Positions 49,513-58,045 of a DNA stretch of 64,000 nucleotides are shown here, one piece after another. The notes beneath the pieces were generated by a model. That model did not search any database. It saw only the letters and a list, made by a program, of their open reading frames with translations, and was not told the DNA's origin. The stretch comes from an uncultured Clostridia bacterium. Lineage in GTDB: Bacteria; Bacillota; Clostridia; Christensenellales; Borkfalkiaceae. How positions within the stretch are numbered: the first letter of the stretch is position 1; each line of letters starts with the position of its first letter. Where the stretch lies: positions 1-64,000 of the forward strand of contig CANQKF010000008.1 in NCBI GenBank assembly GCA_947624445.1, given 5' to 3'. The translations under genes and the position numbers were made by a program.

Positions 49513-49571
49513 AATGTCTCCCTTTTCGTCCGGGGCGGCGTTGCGCGGAATGCCCCGAAAAAACCGCTTCC

Positions 49572-49600
49572 ATTATATAATTTACGGCGCGATTTGTCAA
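49572..49600 (-). promoter_or_regulatory. Promoter of purA and the downstream run
   Basis: TTGACA (49595-49600) and TATAAT (49572-49577) lie 17 bp apart on the minus strand. No purine riboswitch is visible in the 50-nt leader. Confidence 0.92.
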
Positions 49601-49753
49601 GCTATAAGCGGCAGATTTTGGCGTTCATTTCCTCCCGCGGGAAATTTTTCCCGCAGGCCGCCGCGGCCGCTCCGCAAATGTATCAAAGAAAAAATTTTTG
49701 CGATATTTTTGCAAGAAATCGCGTATTTTCCGAGGAAAAATCACAAAAAGGGG

Positions 49754-49782
49754 TTGACAAACGAATTGTAATGTGATAGACT
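49754..49782 (+). promoter_or_regulatory. Promoter of the Nudix gene
   Basis: TTGACA (49754-49759) with TAGACT (49777-49782) is spaced 17 bp on the plus strand. The promoter diverges from purA. Confidence 0.7.
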
Positions 49783-49808
49783 ATACAGAACATCGAGGAG
49801 GCAAGAAG

Positions 49809-50300
49809 ATGTTTTGCAGGGATTGCGGCGAAAAACTTTCGCTCCGCTTTTTGGAAAACGAGGGGCTCGTGCCCTATTGCAATAAGTGCGGGAAATTCAA
49901 ATTTCCCTTCTTCCCCGTGGCGGTCTCCATGGTCGTCGTGCGGCGGTCGGACCGCGCCATTTTGCTCGCAAAGCACGTCGGCGACGAGGACTATAAGCTC
50001 ATCGCGGGGTACATCAAAAAGGGCGAGAGCGCGGAAAAGACGATCCCGCGCGAACTCCGCGAGGAGACCCATCTCACCGCCGTCAAGTGGAAGTATCTCG
50101 CCTCCCGCTATCACGACGCAAAGGATATCCTGATGCTCGGCTTCCTCGTCACCTGCGACGACGGCGAGCTCTCCTACAACGAGGAGATCGCCGAGACGCG
50201 CTGGTGCACCCCCGAGGAGGCGCGGGCGATCATCCGCAAAAATTCGACGGCGGAATTCTTCCTGAACGCGGCGATCGCCGAACTCGGAAGAAAGAAATGA
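49809..50300 (+). CDS. Nudix hydrolase with N-terminal zinc ribbon
   Basis: The 163-residue protein starts at the ATG behind GAGGAGG. An upstream frame to 49773 is not supported. Two CxxC pairs (CRDCG and CNKCG, residues 3-29) form a zinc ribbon, as in NADH-pyrophosphatase-like Nudix proteins. The Nudix box GYIKKGESAEKTIPRELREE (near residues 68-90) has the catalytic REL-EE residues. The usual Gly after EE-x is His here (EETHL). The substrate is not known. NAD(H) or nucleoside diphosphate derivatives are likely. Confidence 0.87.
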   Translation: MFCRDCGEKLSLRFLENEGLVPYCNKCGKFKFPFFPVAVSMVVVRRSDRAILLAKHVGDEDYKLIAGYIKKGESAEKTIPRELREETHLTAVKWKYLASRYHDAKDILMLGFLVTCDDGELSYNEEIAETRWCTPEEARAIIRKNSTAEFFLNAAIAELGRKK

Positions 50301-50301
50301 C

Positions 50302-50341
50302 ATGCAAAAAAAATCGGCGGAAACGCCGATTTTTTTTGCAT
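50302..50341 (+). terminator. Bidirectional terminator between Nudix and acyltransferase genes
   Basis: ATGCAAAAAAAATCGGCG pairs with CGCCGATTTTTTTTGCAT around GAAA, an 18-bp arm palindrome. It can stop both converging transcripts. Confidence 0.93.
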
Positions 50342-50373
50342 TTTTTGATGGATGTCCCCCCCTCTTTTCCGCA

Positions 50374-51135
50374 TCACGGGCGGGGAAGATAGGTGTGCTT
50401 GGCGTAGGTCGAGAGCGCGCTGCGCTCGCACATCGCCCGAAAGGCCGCGTCGCGCAGTTCCCGCTTTTGCTCCCGCTTGGAGTGCGCGGCGTCGGGGAAA
50501 AACGGGCCGTCGATGTACACCGTCGCCTTCACGCCCACGAGCCGCTTTTTGTAGGTCACCGTGAACGTGAACACGGGCTTGCCCGTCGCGACGGGGTAGG
50601 CGAAGGACGCGTCGACGAAGGGACGGATGCCCGTATAGAGCGGCCAGATGTGCGCTTCGGGGAAAATAACGACCACGTCCCCCCGCTTCATGCGCTCCGA
50701 GACGGCTTCGTGCAGCCTGCGCGCCTGCGGCAACGTCTCGGGGACGGGCATGCCGCCGAGGTCCTCGACGATGCGCCTGCACCCCGGGATGGAGACGGCG
50801 TCGGGATCGACGAGCAGATAGGGTTTGCGCGGGAATGCCACCATGGAGGGCGTGAAGGCGTCCCCGCCGAGGCGGGTGTGGTTGCCGTAGAGAAAATATC
50901 CGCTCTTTTTGTAGGGGCGGAGTTTGTTTCTGCCGACGATCTTCTGCCCGTAGCCGAATTTGAGGTAGAGATAGGCGACGGGCGTCGCGATGAGATGGTG
51001 CAGCACCCAGGCAACGCCCCGCCGCACCCTGCTCTTCGGAAGATATTCGTAGTGCTCGGGCAGCGGTTTGCGCTTGATCTTCGTCCCCGCGAAGTCGTCG
51101 TTCAAGGGGTCGTTGTAGTAAAAAACCTTCCCCAT
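50374..51135 (-). CDS. PlsC-like 1-acylglycerol-3-phosphate acyltransferase
   Basis: The 253-residue protein starts at MGKVFYYND. A longer upstream frame is shadow of the glycosyltransferase. The acyltransferase motif GNHTRLGGDAF has His and Asp separated by five residues, rather than the usual four. FPEAHIWP is motif III. Substrate-binding GKPVFTFTVTYK and hydrophobic stretches fit a membrane-bound lipid acyltransferase. It starts one base after the glycosyltransferase stop, so they form a lipid-sugar unit. Confidence 0.78.
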   Translation of the reverse strand: MGKVFYYNDPLNDDFAGTKIKRKPLPEHYEYLPKSRVRRGVAWVLHHLIATPVAYLYLKFGYGQKIVGRNKLRPYKKSGYFLYGNHTRLGGDAFTPSMVAFPRKPYLLVDPDAVSIPGCRRIVEDLGGMPVPETLPQARRLHEAVSERMKRGDVVVIFPEAHIWPLYTGIRPFVDASFAYPVATGKPVFTFTVTYKKRLVGVKATVYIDGPFFPDAAHSKREQKRELRDAAFRAMCERSALSTYAKHTYLPRP

Positions 51136-51136
51136 G

Positions 51137-52267
51137 TCACTGTTTTTTGTGCGCGACGTCCTCGAGCATGCGCTCCATGGCCCGCATGCAGTCCTGCTGG
51201 CGGAAGCGGTCGCGGTCGGCTTCGTAGCGGGCGCGGTAGGCCTCGATGCGGTCGTCCCTGCGATAGAAATAGGCGATCTTTTCGGCGAGGTCGCGGCTGT
51301 CCCCCATGCGGAAGAGGCACCGCTCGTCCACCGCAAAGTTCTTGGTCGCGCTGCGCGGGGAATTGCAGATGATGGGCACGAGCCCGCTCACGATCGCTTC
51401 GAGGCAGGCGATGGCCTCGATCTCGACGATCGCCGTATGCACATAGAGGTCGGCGCCGTGCATGACGTCGAGCAGTTCTTCGCGCGAATAGAAGCGGAAA
51501 TCGGCGTCGACTTTCTTGCGCTGCGCGAGCTTTTTGAGTTTCTTCTCCCGCGGTCCGCTCCCCGCGAAGTAGATCTTGATGTCCTCCCGCAGCGGAGACT
51601 TGGCGACGGCCTTGATGAGCACTTGCTGGGCCTTCTCGCGGCTGAATCTGCCGAGGCAGAGGATGGTGAACTTCTCGCTGAGCCGCTTCTTTTCGCGGGG
51701 GAGGAAGAAGGCGTCGTTCACGCCGTTGGAGATCACGCGGCAGGGCAGCGCGCACTTCATCTCGCGCTCGAAGAGCCCGCGGATGAACTCGGTGGGATAG
51801 TGCACGCAGTCCACATGGCGGTAGACGTGGCGGTAGAAACAGGAGTAGATGATGTGGTTGATGAGCTTGCTGTTCATGCAGGCGACGTGCGCGGAGAAGT
51901 TCTCCGCCTGCGCGTGGAAGCTCGCCGTCATCGGGATCTTGAGCTCCTGCGCGACCTTGACCGCGGCGGAACCCAGCCAGAACGGAATGAGGATATGCAC
52001 GACGTCCGATCCCTCCATCACGCGGCGGAGGACCTTGCGGTCGCCCTTCGCGAGGGTGACGTTGTTGGCCTTCAGGATGAGGTTGAAGGGGCCGAAATTC
52101 TTGACAGGCACGACGACAAAGCCCTCTTTGTCCGCCTTATCGGGGTCCGCGCAGACGACCGTGACGTCGTGCCCCGCTTCCTTCAGATAGCCGATGAGAT
52201 TATATGCTGCGAGCGTCGTGCCGTTGTTGGGCTTCCCAAGCACGTCGCATACGATCGTGATCTTCAT
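51137..52267 (-). CDS. GT4-family glycosyltransferase, probable glycolipid synthase
   Basis: The 376-residue protein resembles GT4 diacylglycerol glucosyltransferases and alpha-mannosyltransferases. The N-terminus has KPNNGTTLAAYNLIGYLK (acceptor domain), and the C-terminal nucleotide-sugar domain has CLGRFSREKAQQVLIKA and a Glu-rich EIEAIACLEAIVSG. It is coupled to a lipid acyltransferase, suggesting a glycolipid or phosphatidyl-glycoside. A strong promoter and an inverted-repeat operator candidate lie upstream. Confidence 0.82.
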   Translation of the reverse strand: MKITIVCDVLGKPNNGTTLAAYNLIGYLKEAGHDVTVVCADPDKADKEGFVVVPVKNFGPFNLILKANNVTLAKGDRKVLRRVMEGSDVVHILIPFWLGSAAVKVAQELKIPMTASFHAQAENFSAHVACMNSKLINHIIYSCFYRHVYRHVDCVHYPTEFIRGLFEREMKCALPCRVISNGVNDAFFLPREKKRLSEKFTILCLGRFSREKAQQVLIKAVAKSPLREDIKIYFAGSGPREKKLKKLAQRKKVDADFRFYSREELLDVMHGADLYVHTAIVEIEAIACLEAIVSGLVPIICNSPRSATKNFAVDERCLFRMGDSRDLAEKIAYFYRRDDRIEAYRARYEADRDRFRQQDCMRAMERMLEDVAHKKQ

Positions 52268-52324
52268 TTTTTTCCTCGATTTTCCCCATGTGAATCATGC
52301 AATTTCGTTGCTTTTGTGACTTTT

Positions 52325-52342
52325 GTCATAAAAATCTATGAC
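52325..52342 (-). promoter_or_regulatory. Inverted-repeat operator candidate
   Basis: GTCATA and TATGAC are perfect 6-bp arms around six bases, located just downstream of the predicted transcription start (about +4 to +21). Binding there would block transcription. It could also be a weak leader hairpin. Confidence 0.45.
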
Positions 52343-52352
52343 TTTCAATGCC

Positions 52353-52381
52353 ATTATAACATGTTGTCCCAATGCTGTCAA
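52353..52381 (-). promoter_or_regulatory. Promoter of the glycosyltransferase-acyltransferase operon
   Basis: TTGACA (52376-52381) and TATAAT (52353-52358) lie 17 bp apart on the minus strand, leaving a leader of about 80 nt. Confidence 0.9.
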
Positions 52382-52570
52382 GGAAATTGCGGGAGAATTT
52401 TTCAGGATCCTTCGGCGCACGGGGAGAACGGACCCCTCCGCCCGCCCTTCGGCGCGCCCCGCAAGGGCAGCCGCCGCAGACAAAAGAGCCGCGCGCAGCA
52501 GGCAAACGCAGCATGGCGGGCTTTGTTGCAAATTTGCAGTTCGCCTGTGCGCAGTCCGAAAAATGCACGA

Positions 52571-52597
52571 AAAAGCACCCGAACGGGTGCTTTTTCA
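52571..52597 (-). terminator. Terminator after yebC
   Basis: AAAAAGCACCCG and CGGGTGCTTTTT form a palindrome with T runs. A second AT-rich hairpin (TTATTTCGAT / ATCGAAATAA, 52609-52632) lies between it and the yebC stop. The 52382-52570 part has no gene. Confidence 0.8.
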
Positions 52598-52637
52598 GCC
52601 AAAACACTTTATTTCGATTTTTATCGAAATAACTTTT

Positions 52638-53378
52638 TCACTCCTCTTCGTCGTCCTCGGGCAGGTCGACGTTGTGGTAGACGTTCTGCACGTCGTCGTT
52701 CTCCTCGAGCTTCTCGAGCATTTTCAAAAAGCTCTCGAGCTTTTCGCCCTCGAGGGTAATCTTGTTCTGCGGGATCATCGTGAGCTCGGCTTGCAGGAAG
52801 GCCATGCCCTTCTCCTCGAGGTACTTGCGCACCCCCGAAAACGCGGCGACCGAGGTGTAGACCTCGAACGCGTCCTCGACGGGCACAACGTCGTCCGCGC
52901 CCGCCTCGATGGCGAGCTCGAACACCATATCTTCGGTGAGCCCGGGCTTTGCTTCGATGACGATGAGCCCCTTGTTCTCGAACATGTAGGAGACCGAGCC
53001 CGTCGTGCCCAGCGAGCCGCCGCACTTCGACATGATGGCGCGCACGTCCCCCGCGGTGCGGTTGATGTTGTCGGTCAGCGTGGCGACGATGACCGCCGCC
53101 CCGCCCGCGCCGTAGCCCTCGTAGGTGAGCTCTTTGAAGTCGCGGTCGCCGAGTTCGCCCGCCGCCCGCTTGATGGAGCGCTCGATGTTGTCGTTGGGCA
53201 TGTTCGCCGCCTTGGCTTTGGCGACGACGTCGGCGAGCTTGGAGTTGGTCGCGGGGTTGGGGTTCCCCTTTGCCGCGACGGCGATCTCCCTGCCGATCTT
53301 GGTGAAGAGCCGCCCGCGCGCTGCGTCTGCCTTGCCCTTCTTTGCCTGTATGTTATGCCATTTGCTGTGTCCGGACAT
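52638..53378 (-). CDS. yebC: YebC/PmpR family regulator
   Basis: The 246-residue protein of the YebC/TACO1 family acts as a transcriptional regulator or translation activator at proline stretches. It starts MSGHSKWHNIQAKKGKADAA with AGGAGG in front. The GGAAVIVATLTDNINRT and PQNKITLEGEKLESF regions are typical. The acidic C-terminus (PEDDEEE) is slightly long. It follows the methyltransferase gene by 12 bases. Confidence 0.92.
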   Translation of the reverse strand: MSGHSKWHNIQAKKGKADAARGRLFTKIGREIAVAAKGNPNPATNSKLADVVAKAKAANMPNDNIERSIKRAAGELGDRDFKELTYEGYGAGGAAVIVATLTDNINRTAGDVRAIMSKCGGSLGTTGSVSYMFENKGLIVIEAKPGLTEDMVFELAIEAGADDVVPVEDAFEVYTSVAAFSGVRKYLEEKGMAFLQAELTMIPQNKITLEGEKLESFLKMLEKLEENDDVQNVYHNVDLPEDDEEE

Positions 53379-53390
53379 ATCCTTCCTCCT

Positions 53391-54152
53391 TTATTTCTTC
53401 GCGTACCCCAAAAGGTACATCATGATCCCCGCCGAGACCGCCGCATTCAGGCTCTCCACGGGATCCTGCATGGGGATGCCGACCGTGCGGTCGGCGCGCC
53501 CGCGCACCGCGTCCGAGAGGCCGCCGCCTTCGTTCCCGATGCAGATACAAAATTTTTCGGGCGGCACAAAGGTGAACGCATCCTCGCCGCCCATATCCGC
53601 CGCGATGAGGGGCACGCCCCCGAGCGCCGTAAGGATCTCCTCCCGCGTCCCCCGCATGAGTTTGCAGTAGAACACGCCCGACATCGAGGCCCGCACGCTC
53701 TTGGGGGCATACGGATCGGCGCAGTCGGCGAGGTAGATCTCGCGGTAGCCCGCCGCGGCTGCGGTGCGGATGACCGCGCCCACGTTGGCGGGATCGGCGA
53801 CCCCGTCGAGCAGCAGACAGCGGCCACGTGGCGGCTGCGGCGGGGCTTCGGGGATCTTGACCTCCGCGAGAATGCCCTGCGGCGTCTTTTCGTCGGAGAC
53901 GGCGCGGAAGGCCTCTTCCCCGAGCAGCACGACCGCGCCGCGGCGGTCCTTGAAATACGGCGCTTCCATGAGCGCGCGGCGCTCCCCGGTGGCGAGGAGG
54001 GCGATCCGCACGATCTCCATGCCGCTCTCCGCGCATTCGCGGAACATTTTATCGCCCTCGACGAGGAACGTCCCCCGTTCTCTTCTGCCCTTCTTCTCCT
54101 TGAGGGAGGCGAGCTCCTTGACGACGGGATTCTGTTTGGATACGATGACCAT
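53391..54152 (-). CDS. TrmH/SpoU-family RNA 2'-O-methyltransferase
   Basis: The 253-residue enzyme starts at the ATG at 54150-54152 (MVIVSKQNPVVKELASLK). Extension upstream is shadow of rplT. Residues 1-90 form an RNA-binding domain (RGTFLVEGDKMFRE). The knotted SPOUT domain has LLDGVADPANVGAVIRTAAA, CICIGNEGGGLS and IPMQDPVESLNAAVSAGI. It probably methylates a ribose in 23S rRNA or tRNA. The location next to rplT in Firmicutes is standard. There is no good ribosome site, and a terminator sits right before the start. Confidence 0.9.
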   Translation of the reverse strand: MVIVSKQNPVVKELASLKEKKGRRERGTFLVEGDKMFRECAESGMEIVRIALLATGERRALMEAPYFKDRRGAVVLLGEEAFRAVSDEKTPQGILAEVKIPEAPPQPPRGRCLLLDGVADPANVGAVIRTAAAAGYREIYLADCADPYAPKSVRASMSGVFYCKLMRGTREEILTALGGVPLIAADMGGEDAFTFVPPEKFCICIGNEGGGLSDAVRGRADRTVGIPMQDPVESLNAAVSAGIMMYLLGYAKK

Positions 54153-54160
54153 GTGCCGTG

Positions 54161-54187
54161 AAAAAAGCCTTTCTACGCGAAAGGCTT
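54161..54187 (-). terminator. Terminator of infC-rpmI-rplT
   Basis: On the minus strand, AAGCCTTTC pairs with GAAAGGCTT around GCGTA, followed by TTTTTT. It lies between the rplT stop (54194) and the methyltransferase ATG (54152). Confidence 0.88.
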
Positions 54188-54193
54188 CTTCGT

Positions 54194-54544
54194 TCAGATG
54201 GCAGCCTTCGCCTTCTCGCAGAGCGAGGCAAAAGCCTTCTCGTCGGAGACGGCGAGCTCGGCGAGCATCTTGCGGTTGAGGTCGATGCCCGCGACTTTGA
54301 GCCCGTGCATCAGCTTGGAATAGGACAGCCCGTTGAGGCGGGCGCCCGCGTTGATGCGCGCGATCCAAAGGCTCCGCATATCGCGCTTTCTGCGCTTTCT
54401 GCCGACATATGCATATTGCAGGGACTTCATCACCGCCTGGCGGGCGATGCGGTAGTTCTTGCTCTTGCAGCCGAAGTAGCCCTTCGACAGCTTGAAGATC
54501 TTCCTGCGCTTTTTGACTGCGTTGACGCCTCTCTTGATTCTCAT
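54194..54544 (-). CDS. rplT: 50S ribosomal protein L20
   Basis: The 116-residue protein starts [25 protein letters not shown], the family N-terminus. Sequence and length are standard. AGGGAGG-like GGGAGG precedes the ATG. L20 usually represses its own operon by binding the leader of infC. Confidence 0.98.
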   Translation of the reverse strand: MRIKRGVNAVKKRRKIFKLSKGYFGCKSKNYRIARQAVMKSLQYAYVGRKRRKRDMRSLWIARINAGARLNGLSYSKLMHGLKVAGIDLNRKMLAELAVSDEKAFASLCEKAKAAI

Positions 54545-54559
54545 GCTTTGTTCCTCCCG

Positions 54560-54760
54560 TTAGTCCTTGTAGGGGATCATCCGCTTCACGGTCTTTTCCT
54601 GCGTGACGGAGACGAGCGTCACCTGGCGCAACGTCCGCTTCCTCTTTCTGTTCTTGGTTTCAGCCTTGTGGTTCTTGCCGCCGTGCGATCTGTTGACCTT
54701 GCCCGAGCCGGTGAGCCAGAAGCGCTTTTTTGAGCTGCTGTGCGATTTTTGTTTCGGCAT
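54560..54760 (-). CDS. rpmI: 50S ribosomal protein L35
   Basis: The 66-residue basic protein MPKQKSHSSSKKRFWLTGSGK has the L35 pattern. It lies between infC and rplT with short spacings (15 and 27 bases). Confidence 0.97.
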   Translation of the reverse strand: MPKQKSHSSSKKRFWLTGSGKVNRSHGGKNHKAETKNRKRKRTLRQVTLVSVTQEKTVKRMIPYKD

Positions 54761-54787
54761 GACTTTTCGTCCTCCTCTATGTTTTCC

Positions 54788-55318
<531 letters not shown>

Positions 55319-55467
55319 ATTCCTCGCAAAAAATAAGAACGGGTTTCACAGAAGAAACCCGTTGAATTGTTTTATGCACGGCGAACCGCCGCGGCACATC
55401 CGAATTCATTGACCCGCGCAGCCTTTGCCGCAGCGGAGAGAAGGGTCGCTTCTGCTTTGCTTTTATT
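55319..55467 (-). promoter_or_regulatory. infC (L20-type) leader with attenuator
   Basis: The 150-nt leader of the infC operon ends in a hairpin of AACGGGTTTC and GAAACCCGTT (55339-55363), followed by a T-rich tail, just before the infC start. This fits the L20/IF3 autoregulatory leader of Firmicutes. I cannot confirm the L20-binding pseudoknot by eye. Confidence 0.7.
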
Positions 55468-55496
55468 AGGATAGCAGATTTTTGCGCCCTTGTCAA
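55468..55496 (-). promoter_or_regulatory. Promoter of infC-rpmI-rplT
   Basis: TTGACA (55491-55496) and TATCCT (55468-55473) are spaced 17 bp on the minus strand. The -35 box touches the end of the ABC gene at 55504. Confidence 0.82.
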
Positions 55497-55503
55497 CTGT
55501 TTT

Positions 55504-57936
55504 TCAGCCCTTTTTTATGGCTTCTGCGGGATCGCAGCGGGAAATTTTTCCGAGCGGCAGCGCCGTCCCCGCCGCGATCACGCCGAAGGAGCCGAGAAGC
55601 AGCACGGGGACCGTCCACGGCGTGTAGCCGAAGAGCACGAGCCCTGCGAGCTCCCACGAGACGGCAAAGATGTTGTTGAGGACGGCGAGCAGCACGAGGG
55701 TGATCGCCGTGCTGAGCGCAAAGACGACGGCGGAGAGGATCGCCGCCTGCGCGAAGTAGATCTTCGTAACGTCCGCCGCCCGCGCGCCGAGCGCGCGCAG
55801 GACGCCGATCTCCTTGCGCTGCGCGAGGATGCTGTAAGAGATCAGGCTCACGACGATGAGCAGCGTGATGAGCACCATGAACGCGCCGATGGCGAGGAAG
55901 GCAAAGCCGATGTTCTTCTGGTAGCTCTCGGAGCCGTAGATGAACTCGGAATATTCGCATTCCGCCGCGAGCGCATGGTCGTAGCGGAGGGCGCGGAGGG
56001 CGCGGTAGAGCTTCATCTCGCCGACCCCCGCGGTGCGGAGCAGCACCCGGTTGGGGCGGAACGCCTCGGCGGCGATCTGCCGCATGTCCCCGTCGCCGAA
56101 ATAGATCGTTCCTCCGACGCGCTCCTCCGGAAATTCGTATCTATCGTACATCGCCACCCCGACGATCTTGTATTCCCGCCCGAGGATCGTCCGATCCCCC
56201 TGCGCGACATCGAGGCGGACGGTCTCCCCCAAATACTTGGGGAAAACGCGCACCGCGCCGCCGTCGAGGCAGCTTTGGCAGGTCAGCCACTCCCCCGTGG
56301 CGCGGAAGAGCGCATTGTAGGCGTCCTCACCGAGGACGATCTCCCCCGCATTCAGCGTTATCTCGCCGTAAGAAAGGGCGGTCTCTCTCCCCTGCATGAT
56401 GATCTGTTCCCACGCGGACGCCGTTCTTTGGAGATGTTTGAACGTCAACCAATCGCATTTCACCGCGCGGCCCCCCTCGGAGAGGGTGATGGCGTGCGGA
56501 TCGTACTTGTCGTCGGAGAGTCCGAACGCGTCGAGATGGGTGAGGATATATTCCTTGGTGCAGAAGAGATCGGCGTAGGCGTCGTTCTCCGCGACGATCC
56601 CTGCAATTTCGATCTCTTTGTTTGCGGTGCCGTTCAAATTGTCGCTCAAATTTTCGACGTAGACCGTCTTGCCGACGAGCGAGGCGGCGGTGTACTTTTC
56701 GGCGGACATGGGAACGAGTTCCTCCCCTTCGCGCACATAATAGTAGGGCGAGGTGAGAAATTGCTGCGAATCCGCCACCGTTTTGAACATCCTTTCCACA
56801 GTCCCGTCGCTGAGATATACCGCGTCGTCCGTGAGCGGCTCCGCCCCCTCGTAGAGGGTGAATCCGTTCGCCGCGAGCTGCGCGCCGTTCTCTACGCATA
56901 AGCAGCGGAACGCGCTGTACAGCCGGTAGCTCTCGAGATGGTCGAATTTTGCGAGGGGCTTTCCGAAATCTTCGTCGCGGATGGGATCGTAGCCGCCGCT
57001 GATCCCCGCGAATGCGTCGGGCGTGCTCCGCTGGGCAAGTTCGATATATGGGATGTCGTTCTGCACGACGCTCTTTGCGAGCGCGCGCTCGGCGTTGGAG
57101 GAGACGAGCGTCTGCGCCAGCACGAGCACCGAGAGGGCGAGCGTTGCGACGAGAAAGGTCGCGACGCTCTTGAATTTCTTTCTGCCGAAGTTGCGCCACC
57201 CCATGCGGAGGGCGAGCCGCCCGGGAAGATGCGGCCGCACGCCGCGCTTTGCGCTTTGCGCCGTTTCCGCGGCTTCGGGCGCGCTGTCCGCGACGACCCG
57301 CCCGTCCTTGAGTTCGATGATCCTGTCCGCGTATTTTTCGGCGGATTCCCTGTCGTGCGAGACGACGACCACGAGCTTTTCCCGCGCGATCGCGCGCAGG
57401 ATGCCGAAGATCTCCTCCCCCGTCTCGCTGTCGAGATTGCCCGTCGGCTCGTCCGCGAGGATCATCTCGGAGTCCTTCACGAGCGCCCGCGCGATGGCGA
57501 CGCGCTGCTTCTCTCCCCCCGAGAGTTCGCCCGGGGCGCGGGACGCGTAGCCCGCGAGCCCCACCTTTTCCAGCGCCCCGTCAACTTTTTCGTCCACATC
57601 CTTCCCGCTCTGCAACTGCAGGGCGAGCGCGACGTTGCTCCCCACCGTCTCCTCTTCGAGCAGCGCGAAATCCTGAAAGACGAACCCCGAAAAGCGGTTC
57701 CTGAAATCGTCGATCTCCTGCCCCTGCGGCGCGGCGCCGCAGATCTCCACCGTGCCGCTTGTGGGACGGTCGAGGAGCCCGATGATGTTGAGCAGGGTCG
57801 TCTTTCCGCTGCCGCTCTTGCCGAGCACAAAGACCATCCCGCGGGCGGGGAGCGTGAGATCGATCCCCTTGAGCGCATCGAAGGGGACCCCCTTCTTGGG
57901 GCGATACGTCTTGGTTACGTTTTTGAGCACGATCAT
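55504..57936 (-). CDS. MacB-like ABC transporter, ATPase fused to FtsX-type permease (copy 3)
   Basis: The 810-residue protein starts at the ATG at 57934-57936 behind AGGAGG. The extension to 58026 is not supported. ATPase motifs are [36 protein letters not shown] and SHD. TM1 is near residue 252, so the linker is 70 to 80 residues shorter than in copies 1 and 2. The extracellular domain is about 380 residues. The C-terminal FtsX segment has [15 protein letters not shown]. It ends in PAEAIKKG, typical of the family. The substrate is unknown. Divergence suggests a separate subfamily. Confidence 0.9.
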   Translation of the reverse strand: MIVLKNVTKTYRPKKGVPFDALKGIDLTLPARGMVFVLGKSGSGKTTLLNIIGLLDRPTSGTVEICGAAPQGQEIDDFRNRFSGFVFQDFALLEEETVGSNVALALQLQSGKDVDEKVDGALEKVGLAGYASRAPGELSGGEKQRVAIARALVKDSEMILADEPTGNLDSETGEEIFGILRAIAREKLVVVVSHDRESAEKYADRIIELKDGRVVADSAPEAAETAQSAKRGVRPHLPGRLALRMGWRNFGRKKFKSVATFLVATLALSVLVLAQTLVSSNAERALAKSVVQNDIPYIELAQRSTPDAFAGISGGYDPIRDEDFGKPLAKFDHLESYRLYSAFRCLCVENGAQLAANGFTLYEGAEPLTDDAVYLSDGTVERMFKTVADSQQFLTSPYYYVREGEELVPMSAEKYTAASLVGKTVYVENLSDNLNGTANKEIEIAGIVAENDAYADLFCTKEYILTHLDAFGLSDDKYDPHAITLSEGGRAVKCDWLTFKHLQRTASAWEQIIMQGRETALSYGEITLNAGEIVLGEDAYNALFRATGEWLTCQSCLDGGAVRVFPKYLGETVRLDVAQGDRTILGREYKIVGVAMYDRYEFPEERVGGTIYFGDGDMRQIAAEAFRPNRVLLRTAGVGEMKLYRALRALRYDHALAAECEYSEFIYGSESYQKNIGFAFLAIGAFMVLITLLIVVSLISYSILAQRKEIGVLRALGARAADVTKIYFAQAAILSAVVFALSTAITLVLLAVLNNIFAVSWELAGLVLFGYTPWTVPVLLLGSFGVIAAGTALPLGKISRCDPAEAIKKG

Positions 57937-58010
57937 GCCGTGTACCTCCTGTGAGAGAACGCGATTCCAACGTTTCGGCGCGCGGATCTGTCCCGCCGCG
58001 GGGGAAAATC

Positions 58011-58040
58011 GCGCGCCGCGAAGCATGCTTCGCGGCGCGC
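58011..58040 (-). terminator. 30-bp perfect palindrome after thrS
   Basis: GCGCGCCGCGAAGCA and its exact complement meet at 58025/58026. On the minus strand GATTTTCC follows. It is five bases after the thrS stop and is a likely terminator, though its T tract is short. Confidence 0.7.
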
Positions 58041-58045
58041 GCCGT

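Noticed and set aside
48238-49600. Possible purine riboswitch before purA
   Set aside because: The leader from the predicted start is only about 50 nt and shows no three-way junction.
54153-54368. Upstream extension of the TrmH-family gene to 54368
   Set aside because: The added part is Arg-rich and overlaps rplT in another frame. It also crosses the rplT terminator.
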